DNA of 64,000 bases from Haliclona indistincta. Lineage: Eukaryota > Porifera > Demospongiae > Haplosclerida > Chalinidae. Below the pieces are notes generated by a model that saw nothing but the letters and a program-made list of their open reading frames with translations, searched no databases and was not told the origin of the DNA. This document shows positions 1 through 14,045 of this stretch, piece after piece. Positions within the stretch are counted from its first letter, which is position 1; each line of letters starts with the position of its first letter. Position numbers and translations under genes: made by a program. The DNA lies in the NCBI GenBank assembly GCA_964017065.1, contig OZ024791.1, positions 6,004,547-6,068,546 on the forward strand. Reading direction: 5' to 3'.

Positions 1-1657
1 ATGTATATGGCTGGTTTGTGAACAAATATGAAGCCCTTGTCGAGAGGATATAGAAACCCAGAGGTAGTGCGGCAAGAGCAAGCTATAGCATGGTTGTTCT
101 TGCTGGAATAAAAAAAAACTGATTGCAAAAAGTAGTGAGCTTCTTTTACCTTTTGAACTTGCCGGGAACAGTGATTTTTCTACCAACAATCACTCTCATT
201 ATTTTACTGAACACTTCATAGAGTGGGCCTTCCATGAACTGACTCAATTTGCCGCCATATTTTTCGCTTATCTCCTCTCTACATGGAGTTGTCACAATAC
301 ACACAATGATGAGGGTAGTAGACGTACTCAGTGATGGTCAGGCTGATCTCACATGTCTCATCGTTGGGGAGGAGAAGAATCACAAATGGGTATCGAGTTA
401 GTCCCTGACGTATCGGAGGATCAAGGCCGAGCTATAGAACACAATCAATAAATAATAGTAAAACTGCAAAAGAAATGATAAAATTCAGAACAAGTGCACG
501 TTTTGTTGCTGCTGCTACTAACCACAAAGAACATTTGTCTTTGGTCATTGTGAGGAAGGAGGAACAGTCGGTTGATGGTGTCCAGAGGAATCTTGTAGTC
601 GTACGTCTTACCATGAGCCCACACGAATGTTGGGTACACTTTGATGGTATATCGACCTCTGTAGAGAAGAATCATACACTATAGGAGAAGACACCATGCA
701 GTACCTCGGTGTTAGACACTGCATCTCAGCAAATGCAGCAATGGCGTCTCCAGTGGCTTGCATGACATCAGCTTTAGATAGCACACGATCGTGAAATGTC
801 TAGAGAAAAAATAACATCATCATAACACAGCGAGTGTAGATCAAACCTCAGCTACAAAGATGTGCAATTTATTAGCAATGTGAAGTGTGTATTATTATAA
901 CAAGCATGCTAAGAAATATATGCTAGTGCAACAGAGATAGCGCAATACATAACTCAAGCACAAACCTGTACAGGGTCCTCGTCTCCATCAGTAGCAGTGT
1001 TGGGTATGTGGAATCTCATCTCTACTAGGCTGACAGGAGCAGACTCACTCTGATGGAACCCAAGGGTCACCTCGTTCTTCCCTGATGTCACCTGCGACAC
1101 TTGGTCAAGCGGTACTTCAAACGCCGGTTTTGAGTCCACCAGAAAAGTAAGAACAGATCCTTCGGAAGAGAGATGACCAGCTGCATCCAAGGCACTCTCT
1201 CCTGCTCACCTTTGAAGACCGGCTCTCCCCAGTTCCATCCCTTCACACACAACTCCACCTCCTGTAACTCTTTACCAAACTGTTGCTTGAACATCTCCTT
1301 CAGTCGACCATAGTCCTACAGCCAGTATCAGCATTCGAAATTTTACTACTTGCAACCCGCCCCATTCTCACTGATTCTTTGAAGCCATCATATTTGAACA
1401 TGTGACCTTCGCGAGACATGACCTTCACTCCAAACCCTCGAGCTGCTCGCATCCACTCCAACGTGTCTATCTCTGAGTGCTTGACTTGAGACACCTTGTC
1501 AGTAGAACTGGACTTGAATATCACCCCATCACCTTGAATACGAAGCCTGCCCATTTCCTGGGGCCCGTGAACAGTTGAGAATAACACAACACGACAATCT
1601 ATGTACCAAACGTACCAAGGCACCCTTCGATACATGAGTAATGTCCTTGAAATCCAT
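1..1657 (-). CDS. SSRP1: SSRP1, FACT histone chaperone subunit (5' part, cut by window edge)
   Basis: SSRP1 is the small subunit of FACT, the nuclear chaperone that moves H2A-H2B during transcription and replication. The start ATG is at 1655-1657; exon 1 ([14 protein letters not shown]) splices to an exon with [16 protein letters not shown]. Later exons give [12 protein letters not shown] and [13 protein letters not shown] (N-terminal/POB3 domain), then [36 protein letters not shown] and [16 protein letters not shown] (structure-specific recognition domain, first PH fold), then [17 protein letters not shown]. The last visible exon (102 down to 1) reads [18 protein letters not shown]. Every intron has GT..AG ends. 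The second PH half, acidic stretch and any HMG box lie outside the window. Identification rests on near-colinear match to animal SSRP1. It shares a 126-bp divergent promoter with UFD1. Confidence 0.95.
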
Positions 1658-1783
1658 TACTAAACTTACACGAGGATACACACCTAGTCCCTGCGACAAT
1701 TACCCGCCACTTGTTGTAGGCGTTACTGAATGGGCGTGGTTAGTAGTGTGTGGGCGTGGTGTGATCGCTAAAACCCTTGGATC
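1658..1783. promoter_or_regulatory. Divergent SSRP1/UFD1 promoter
   Basis: Only 126 bp separate the two start codons. The segment carries GGGCGTGG twice (1732-1739 and 1752-1759), a KLF/Sp-type GC/CACCC box. No TATA box is evident. The bidirectional role is inferred from position. Confidence 0.6.
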
Positions 1784-3590
1784 ATGGTGAGCTAGAAACG
1801 ACGTTAGCTACATGTATTAGTACTGTTCTGTTCTCCACAGGCGGGGGGATTTTTTGGATTCAGTGGTATGGGATTTATGGGGCCCAATGGTGCAAGATTT
1901 GGGACCTTTGAGGAGACTTTTAGATGTTATTCAATGGTGTTCTTTGAAAATGCAAAAGCTGAAGAAGAGTATGGAGGGAAAAGTGAGTGTCAAGAGAGAA
2001 TGATAGTTTATTTTATCGAGTATACTATAGTTATTCTTCCATCGTCGGCTCTAGAAAAATTAGGTAAGCAAGAATTGATGAATTGAGTATTAATTTGTGG
2101 TCTCTTGTCTCTCAGCTCGTCTCAATATCAGTTATCCAATGTTGTTTCGTCTCAGCAACACATCACTAGAAAACCCCACTCACACACACTGTGGAGTGCT
2201 GGAGTTTAGCGCAGCCGAGGGCAGGGTCTATGTACCGAGATGGGTAAGTGTCCATTACACTCAGACATATGTGTGGCTCCCTCTTACAGACTTATCTCTC
2301 TGCTTTTCTTAGGTTCTTAACCAGTTGTGTGCTCGTGATGGTGATATACTTCAAGTAACCAATGTTTCACTTCCACTTGCTACATTTTCTAAATTTCAAC
2401 CGCAAGCTGTAGATTTTCTGGACATAACCAACCCCAAAGCAGTGTATCCTCCATAACTCCTATCTATTCTTTAGACTCTAAGAGGTGTTGATTTCTTGAC
2501 TCACTCTATCAATAGCCTCGAGTTAAAATTACGTCAGTTTGCATGTCTCACAAAAGGAGATATTATACAGTTGAGATACAATGAGAAGGTTGGTAATGAT
2601 CACATAATTATGATAACTTCACTGGTCTCAATTCTAATTGTCAACAATTTGTTGTATTCTCTTCCTAGATCTATGAGATGCTTGTCTTAGAGACATTACC
2701 ACAAGATGCTGTGTCTATCATTGAGTGTGATATGAAGGTTAGCAGGTGATAGGAAATACGGAATGGAGTAAAGAGCCAATGTTGTAGGTGGACTTTGCAG
2801 CGCCTGTGGGCTACAAAGAACCACAGCCAGAGCCTATGGCAACTGATGTTGCAGAGGACACTGTGAGTGTATTAGCCTCAAACCAGGCCTATGCGGTTTG
2901 GGCACACGGCTTGTGTAATGCCTTCTTTTGTAACAGGATATGGCTGAATTAGAAGCCGCTGGTCCTTCTAAATTCAAAGTAGGAAATTTTATTTTTTATC
3001 TTTCTCTATAATCAGCTGTTTCAATCCACTAGTCATTTTCAGGACAGGGTCAGAGATTGGATGGTAAAAAGAATTCATCTCATGCACAAAAGCAAGTACA
3101 ACAGGAATCGACAAAAAGGCATGTTTGCTTTATTTCTGTGAGCTTGTTTTGTGAGGGCACTCATCACGTACTCATCCAGAGAGAGAGGAATTCCAAACTA
3201 CAATTACAGAAAATTCAAACTGACTTTCGCAAAAGCCAAGAATTTAAGAGCAGCCATGGAAGAACCAATGGTCAGTGCACAGTAACTACAGAAGCTCAGT
3301 AACTGGTGTGTGTAGGTCAAATGACTTCCACATGTAGAAAGTACTTATAAGTGTAGTTTCTTTGTTTGGAACGTGATCTCAATCTTGCCATAATCACCTA
3401 GCGACTAGTAAATCAAGTGCAAAAATGCACTGTTTATTGTTGCCAGCAGTAACAAATTGATGCATGCACGTATGTGTGACTGTCTTATTTTGGCTTTTTC
3501 CAGGAGGAGGCTGAGAGTGGTTTCACTCCATTTAGCGGAAGTGGACAGAAATTGAAGCAAAGCAAGAAACGGACTCACCCTCGCTCATGA
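1784..3590 (+). CDS. UFD1: UFD1, ubiquitin recognition cofactor of p97/VCP
   Basis: UFD1 pairs with NPL4 on the p97 ATPase to extract ubiquitylated proteins in ER-associated degradation. The reconstructed protein shows the UT3 domain: [107 protein letters not shown]. Then follows a variable linker and the C-terminal [11 protein letters not shown] motif, ending at TGA 3588-3590. The likely start is an ATG at 1784-1786 that is immediately followed by a splice donor, so exon 1 codes for Met alone; the protein would begin [16 protein letters not shown]. An in-frame ATG at 1868 is the alternative. About ten exons, introns mostly under 110 bp except near 3300-3504. Confidence 0.95.
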
Positions 3591-3654
3591 CCACACCTCC
3601 ACATTATTATATCTCATACTTGTCATTCTGTATACTCTTGGACGTGATCATACC

Positions 3655-3660
3655 AATAAA
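3655..3660 (+). terminator. UFD1 polyadenylation signal
   Basis: Canonical AATAAA 64 bp after the UFD1 stop codon. Confidence 0.7.
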
Positions 3661-3841
3661 ACAAAATATTATCATGTATAATAGTGTTTGTGGTATATTG
3701 CAACATTGTTATTATTATTAGAGATGAACAAAGCATGTATATTAGATATAGGCAACACACAGGTACATGTATAGTTCCTGCTATATACAGTTTCACTTCG
3801 AGGGAGAGATTGTGATTGAGGGGAGATTGAGAGAGGAATGG

Positions 3842-7692
<3,851 letters not shown>

Positions 7693-8204
7693 GACGCTGT
7701 ATATATAGTCAACCGCGCGGAGGAGGGAGGAACGATCGCTTGTACTATACCACTACCATCACGTGTGATTGCTTTGCCAGTTTACACGTAACCTCATTAG
7801 GGCTAACATTCATAACATATCCGGGTAGTCAGCAGTCCCAAAATGGTGCTGTACTTGAACACGGGTTCAAACAAAATCATTTGCAATACATATCGTTATT
7901 TAGTGAAACTACACCACAATTCAGTAGCTAATGTCATGCGAACGATAGATCGTGTACATCAAAAGTTATCGCAGTAGTCATCTGCCAAATGGAATATGTA
8001 TGCTACAGATCACAGTGACATGCTACACAGAGAGTATCGTATCAAACAATCCATGGGGCTGCCAACCAGTACGTGACTACAAGTTGACATCAAAGTTCGA
8101 CTTTTTTGCATGCTAGGCAAGACACTGTCATAACAAAAATTAATGATGATACATGGTAAACAGTACAAAAGATGATGACAGTCGGTCAGTAAGTGAATGC
8201 AATC
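7693..8204. other. Intergenic, CaMKK promoter side and FET 3' flank
   Basis: No convincing coding exon on either strand. A TATATATA-like tract lies at about 7698-7706, very close to the CaMKK ATG on its strand, and a CACGTG E-box is at 7760-7765. The remainder should hold the FET 3' UTR. Confidence 0.5.
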
Positions 8205-11200
8205 CTAGTATGGTCTATCCCTGTACTCGGAACGGTTATTATACCTGCAAAGAAACACATTAAGAAAGAACACAACAACACAGGTGCTTACCTGTTACGA
8301 TCAGGTCCTCCTCCTCCACCACCTCCACCTCCACCATATCCCCCTCGTCCATGATATCCACCACCACCACCACCACCACCACGTCCACCATATCCTCCTC
8401 CTCCTCCCCTGCCTCGTCCACCATATCCTCCTCCTCCTCCTCTGCCCCTACCACCACCTTCTCTCCACCCACCTCCTCCTCCTCCACGTCCCCTCATTGG
8501 TGGAGGTGGTGGTCCACCCCACTGACCATCATCTGACAAAAAGAAGGACTCATGAGACAGCCACACATAGTACAGGTTCATACTTGGTCGTGGGGTATGA
8601 CACCGATTGCATTCAGAGCGTCTAGCAAAGTTGACATTAGCACATCTGTAAAGGAACGTCGAGTAAAACAGTCAACTACTACAGTTGCGATTACTGACTG
8701 TGGATCTGGACAAGTCCAGTCTCCTGAGCTTGGAGTAAAATTTGGTTGAGCTAAGGACAAGAGTAAAGCGACAGTGTAGCTACTTGAGCACTAACCTTGT
8801 CCTCCTGGTGGTCCACTATCTCTTTCTCTGCCTCCACGAGGAGGTCCATAGTTACCATGCGGAGGACCACCACGACCCCTCGTCTGAATAGGCGGAGCCC
8901 CAGGAGCAGGAACATAGTACGAGGCATACTCAACATTGATAGTCTTTCCAAACACTTCTCGTCCTAGCAGAAGTCAAGAATAAAGGCATCAAACTATGAG
9001 CACACTTACCATTGAAGCACTCAATAGCAAAGTCTGCATGCTGCTTATCTGTAAATGTGATCATAGCCTCGCCCTGATTGTTGACGAATCAAATATTACT
9101 GATTATTGCTTTATAACAAGCTCACCTTGAAACGCCCACTCTTATCCCTGTACATATTGATCATCTTCCCGCCCATCTTGCTGTCCTAATAGACCAACTA
9201 TGACACATGCTGACGAGAATAGCACAGTCTTACCTTGATTATATCTGCAGTGTTGAAAGTATCCTCTATCTGCTCCAGTTCAACTTCAGACGACATCCCA
9301 GAAATAAAAATAGCATCATCGCGAATCTTCTTAATCATTGAAGCTTCTCCTGAAGACAATAGAATGTATCAGTTGAGGAAATAATCAACACACGTCCTGT
9401 TCCATACACATAGTCATAGATTCTACACAACACCTCTTATCCCTGTACTACCCTGTACTACACTTATCCCTGTACAACTCTTATTCGTACTAATAGCTGA
9501 GAACCCATAGAACCCCATAAAGATTATACACTACAGTATAGCGGGAAACTTTAGTAATGGTAAATTTTGAGCAAAGCAACAATATTAAAGTTCACCGATA
9601 CTGCATTTTTGTAAGTTGAGTCACATGCTAGATCCCACTATACAAATGCAGTTTACATTTTGGTGGTTTGAAATAGCAGATTCACACGAACTTGTCAAGC
9701 TGAAAGACAAGGGATAAATATATTAGGCTCACAACTTGTTGTCAAACAGAGCCCTTTAGTAATCATTAGATCCATCCCCAGTGAGAATTACTGTTCGATA
9801 AGCACTGGAGCACTCAAGAGCACTTCAAAACTAATTTTAATGTAAACCACCCTTCACTTATTATACAACCATTATTATTATTATGAATGATACATGCGCA
9901 GCGACTCACCAGAACCTGAATTATACCTAATACCACAGGTATCCAGACGATTAGTTCCCATGATGTTGTGATTGACCGGGCACAAGCCCATACCCAGAAT
10001 GAGAGAGAAAGGCACCAACACAACACATCATGGTTAGTATACACAGCAACTGCACATATAATCATTGTTCCCTCCCTCGATTCTGAGAAAGTCAGAATCG
10101 CTAATAGGAAACACAGTATTTGTGTATTTACCACTAGCTGTTCAAACATGTAAAGTCAGTTTACCTACGCACATCGGACACATACAATGGAATCTCCCAC
10201 AAATCAAAATCTCTATAGATGCTTCGTGCAGGCACAAAATGAAACTCTCAGTTAATCTGGATTCTGGACAAAAAAGCTTCACTGTATTTGCGTGCGTCTT
10301 TCTACCTTGATCAGTACATTACTAACAACCTTGTAGCAAGAAAATTGAGCATTTTTAAAGCAGTTGTTGATAGTAACATTACACACATTGACTGTTTGAA
10401 GATCGTTTTATTTTTTGAGAACACATAATTATGTGTTTACAGTTTGGCAAAACCCAAGTACAGTCTTTTATATTAATTTATTCAACTCGTACCAAAACAC
10501 TTTATAATGAACAGTGGTTTTATTGCTTCTTGCAAGGGTAAAGCGTAAACCGTAGACTGTAAAGGGTGGAGCACTAATGCATTAAAATGTGATCAAATCT
10601 TTGATCATGCTCCATTGTGTAAATATAATACCAGTGACTTGACACATTAGTGACTGCAAGGTGATGCTTTACACTCAAATTTTCCTTGCAAGAAGTAATA
10701 GAAGCTCTGTAGCTCAGCTGTAGCTAGACTATAAAGCTATCTTCACCTGAATTACCAGTATAGTATACCATCACTATGCTCAACGCATAACCAGTTGCTA
10801 TTCCTGCATCAGCTATGAACTGAACTTGATAATTGCACTTTGCATGCGTAATTGCATTGACAATAATACACTATGTACTAGAAATCTAACCTTGACTGTT
10901 GTCCTCCTCCTCCACGACCGCGTCCACCTCTATCGTGACCACCTCTATCGTGACCATATCCTCCTCTACCACGCCCACCATATCCACCTCTACCACCACG
11001 CCCATATCCACCACCATCGTGTCCATAGCCACCACGTCCACGTCCATAACCACCACCACCACCACCACCACCACCACCACCATATCCTCCTGATTCATGA
11101 GCATATCCACCATAACCTCCAACTTCATTTCCATATCCTCCCCGAGGGCGATACTCACCATGCATTGGTGGAGGAGGAAGAGAAGGAGGAGGGCCGCCGC

Positions 11201-12063
11201 CAGGTGGTGGCGGGAACTGTCCAGGGGGACCTCCTTGAGGCATCATAGGAGGAGGAGGGAAAGCACCAGGAGGAGGAAGACCACCAGGAGGAGCAGGTAT
11301 TGACTGACCATACCCTACTTGAGAGGGCTGGACTGGAGCAGAGTTAGTGTTTGCTGTTGCAGCACCCCCAGCAGAAGGAGGAGGAGGAGGTGGTGGGGGA
11401 GGAACGGAGCCAGGGTACTGCACGGATCCGGTAGAGGTTGATGCAGCGCCACCCGCTGCAGTAGCTACAGGAGGAGGGTAGGTATAGCCAGCCCCATAGC
11501 TTGCAGGAGGATAACCACTGGAGTAGTTGTAGCCAGTTGGAGGGGCCGCTCCACTAGCAGAAGCTGTCGTTGCTGCTTGTTGAGAGTATGATTGATAGGC
11601 AGAAGCTGTGTTCTGAGTGGCGGCAGCACCACCATAGCCAGCATAACCAGATGGTTGAGCTGCTTGCTGTGTGTTTTGATTGTACTGCTGAGGGTAGCCA
11701 GTTCCAGCACCTGATGAGCAAGTGAGACACTAAACTAACTAAAGATCAATAAGGCATCTACAGTAGCAATCCTACTATAAAACTGTAGCTACAGATGCCA
11801 AAATTATGTGTCAAGCTCAAAATAATATAGAATCTAACACTTTACCTCCTTGCGATTGAGGATAAGAAACACTGGCAGTAGATCCAGCTGTTGCAGTACC
11901 AGTTCTGTGAGCCAGACAGAATCAAAGCAATAAAGGTGTGTTAAGAGCTACTCACCCTGCGATCTGGCCGTAGGCCTGACTAGAACCATATGCTGTAGAG
12001 AAAAAATGGCCGATGATTCCAACCAAACTGGGATTACAACCTCCGCTCACCTTGACCAGACAT
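8205..12063 (-). CDS. FET-family RNA-binding protein (FUS/EWSR1/TAF15 type)
   Basis: FET proteins are nuclear RNA/DNA-binding proteins of transcription and splicing that phase-separate through a low-complexity N-terminus. Order seen: start MSGQ, then Tyr/Gln/Ser/Gly-rich segment (AYGSSQAYGQIAG), a Pro-rich stretch with poly-Pro, an RGG/Gly-Tyr block, a 17-nt microexon, an RRM (RNP2-like DAIFISGM, RNP1-like GRFKGEAMITF), a second RGG block, a RanBP2-type zinc finger (DWTCPDPQC ... SECNRCHTP; four Cys), a third Gly/Arg block, and a C-terminal SEYRDRPY, a transportin PY-NLS. This full order is diagnostic of the family, ahead of the vertebrate FUS/EWSR1/TAF15 split. The region between first RGG and RRM holds introns of 964 and 560 bp, long for this genome. 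The proline-rich insertion (roughly residues 140-220) is more pronounced than in human FUS. Confidence 0.93.
9910..9926 (-). other. 17-nt microexon of the FET gene
   Basis: The RGG exon ends in phase 2 at 10891 (QQS then AG), while the RRM exon entering at 9349 needs phase 1, so direct splicing puts a stop in frame. A 17-nt segment bounded by TATTAG and GTGAGT fits exactly: it restores frame and reads RYNSGSG into EASMIKKIRDD. Length 17 is the required 2 mod 3. Confidence 0.8.
10511..10710. repeat. 200-bp foldback (MITE-like) element in FET intron
   Basis: About 27-bp imperfect terminal inverted repeats, 10511-10537 and 10684-10710, share the core CTTCTTGCAAGG and ACAG outer ends. An inner palindrome TGATCAAATCTTTGATCA and an enclosing TGGAGCA/TGCTCCA pair strengthen the hairpin. 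No open frame inside. Confidence 0.6.
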
Positions 12064-12975
12064 GCTCTAAACAAGAACCAGACATAAAATAATTATTGAA
12101 TCGATCACAGAAACGATTAAAAGCGCAGCAGCTCAAAGAGCACTCGGATCAGGCTATTACGACCTAGTACCTCGTGTATGCCTGTATGGTTACCGTATCT
12201 GTCTTCAGAAAAATTGCACAATAGGTGGAGCTCATAACGGCGGCCGGTACGCCGCGCCAGCGCCAAAGACTGGGGAGTTGCGCGCCAAATTCTAAAAGTA
12301 AAAGTGATCATAATACAATGTAAATTTTAGCTTTTGCGAAATTGCTGCACCAGACTCACACGTGAGCCAAACAGAACAACCATCATTAGCCAAACAAGAC
12401 AATGACTACAGCAGCCTATGATTAGTGATTGTGTTCAATAAAACAACCATTATGTTAGCTGTTCAAGTTTGAACACAGCTGAGACACGTGGCCATTATTT
12501 GGTAGGTTGTAACAGGTATTTGGAAGGTATATAGGCTAGACACTATCTACCTAACATGGTGCCAATACTAGTAACGTAAGCATAATAAGTTAACTTAGTC
12601 AAATATATACAGCATTTACAGCTGGTGCATTGCACAGTACTCATGCACAATAAGTCAGTTAGTACCTACTTCACTTCTTGGCCTACTAGGCTTTCTTGAT
12701 TTTCATGTCGACTTGACTCACACTATTTAGCTATACAACTTCATACATGTCTTCAGTGTGAACTCTTACATGTATCTTACTCAAAAAATGATAAAAATGA
12801 TAAAAAGTCGATGAATCCGGGATGAATCACATTAATTTTGTCATTAATCTTAACCAATAATTGCGCAATCATGCGATGAGAACGTTGACGAGGTTGGTGG
12901 GTTTAGGAATTTATAATAATATAAGTGGGCAAAAATCACATTAATTTGTTATACATGTAGTTTTGTACTAAGAAA
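12064..12975. other. Intergenic between FET and RNF34-like genes
   Basis: This 912-bp gap is among the longest here. It should contain the FET promoter/5' UTR: a GC-rich block at 12160-12290 and CACGTG boxes at 12359-12364 and 12485-12490. The rest is AT-rich with no supportable exon. A small minus-strand open frame at 12117-12311 looks like chance. Confidence 0.5.
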
Positions 12976-13973
12976 TCATACTTTAAACGCATGTACCACT
13001 CTGGTCACAAATTGTCTACATATTGGACACTCATTGAGCTGTCTTCCACATCGCACACATGTCAACATGTGACCACACTCTAGCAGAACACAATCAACTG
13101 GTGAGTCCATACATATCTTGCACAAGAAGTCTTGCTCAGCAACTACAGGAGAGGAAGATAATAATCATCAGCGTATACAATATATTGACATACCTTCATC
13201 ACCTGTGCTGTTGATCTTCTGCTCCAGTTCTGATTAACGATGAGTAAAATGATTCACAAGCATTTCACTCATTTACCTTTCTCTTTCTGTCTAGCCTGCC
13301 AGAGTCGTATCACTCTTTCTCTTAGTTCATCCTTTTCTACGCAGCCACGATAATCAATGCAGTTTCTTTGGAGAATGGTTTTGAGTTGCTTTACTGGTAG
13401 CATACAAATCTGATCTTCTGAAGCAAGATCAGAGAGATTGCCGACCGAGGAAGGGTCAAAGTGCTATGGAAAGCAAAGAAGCACTGTCAAATTAGCACTT
13501 CACTTATATCTTACTGATTTGTCTGGACCAGGCTGAGTAGTAGACACAAAATTCAAATCACCAAGTGCAGTTGGATTAACTAATTGTCTTTGTGCATTCA
13601 ATGCACGCTCAGTCAATTTTTTTGCTTGATTGATTAAAATTACTTCGACTAGTGAGTTCTTATCGGTGATAGGTACCTGTGGCAAACTGGGCACACGAAG
13701 CCTTGTTATAACTTTTTTAAGATAGCCTACAGCCATTTTTTCAAGATCTCTTCTTTTCAACGAGTATTCTCTGGTTAAAGTACACAAACGACATGTACTA
13801 CTATCCTTGTCTTCCTTCCTAAAACACGAGTTGCAGAGACTTCCTGAGCATTCTACACACACCTACACACAAGTGAAGACTGACAAACAAGTATAAGAAC
13901 CTACCTTACGAAAAAACCGGTGAAAGTCAGCGCCACAGCCGTCACAAACCTTTACCGATCCGAAGGTCGCCAT
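12976..13973 (-). CDS. RNF34: RNF34/RFFL (CARP)-type E3 ubiquitin ligase
   Basis: RNF34 and RFFL are membrane-associated RING E3 ligases with an N-terminal FYVE-like finger. Start [20 protein letters not shown]; the finger continues [18 protein letters not shown] and STCRLCTL, lacking the basic RR/KHHCR phosphoinositide motif of true FYVE domains, as in this family. The centre has two SAP-like helical hairpins ([17 protein letters not shown]). The C-terminus is a C3HC4 [23 protein letters not shown] ... [16 protein letters not shown], followed by [11 protein letters not shown] and the stop, colinear with vertebrate RNF34/RFFL, which also end a few residues past the RING. RNF34 and RFFL are vertebrate paralogues, so this is best viewed as the single ancestor. 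Confidence 0.9.
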
Positions 13974-14045
13974 TCTGATGCAGTCACTGATCGATCTGGC
14001 ACTTCCTCCCTTTCCTATTAAAACCACGCCCATATACTTCACAAA
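13974..14045. promoter_or_regulatory. Divergent RNF34/THOC5 promoter
   Basis: 72 bp between start codons. Contains CCACGCCC at 14024-14031, the complement of the GGGCGTGG box seen in the SSRP1/UFD1 promoter. Role inferred from position. Confidence 0.55.

Noticed and set aside
8260..8625. Several overlapping open frames on both strands rich in His, Val/Glu or Ser/Thr
   Set aside because: Shadows of the GGA/CCA-rich RGG exon of the FET gene; the Gly/Arg frame is the real one. The same holds for 10826-11303.
9814..10149. 111-codon minus-strand open frame in the FET intron, hydrophobic
   Set aside because: No family motif, and it includes the microexon and its splice sites; explained as intron sequence.
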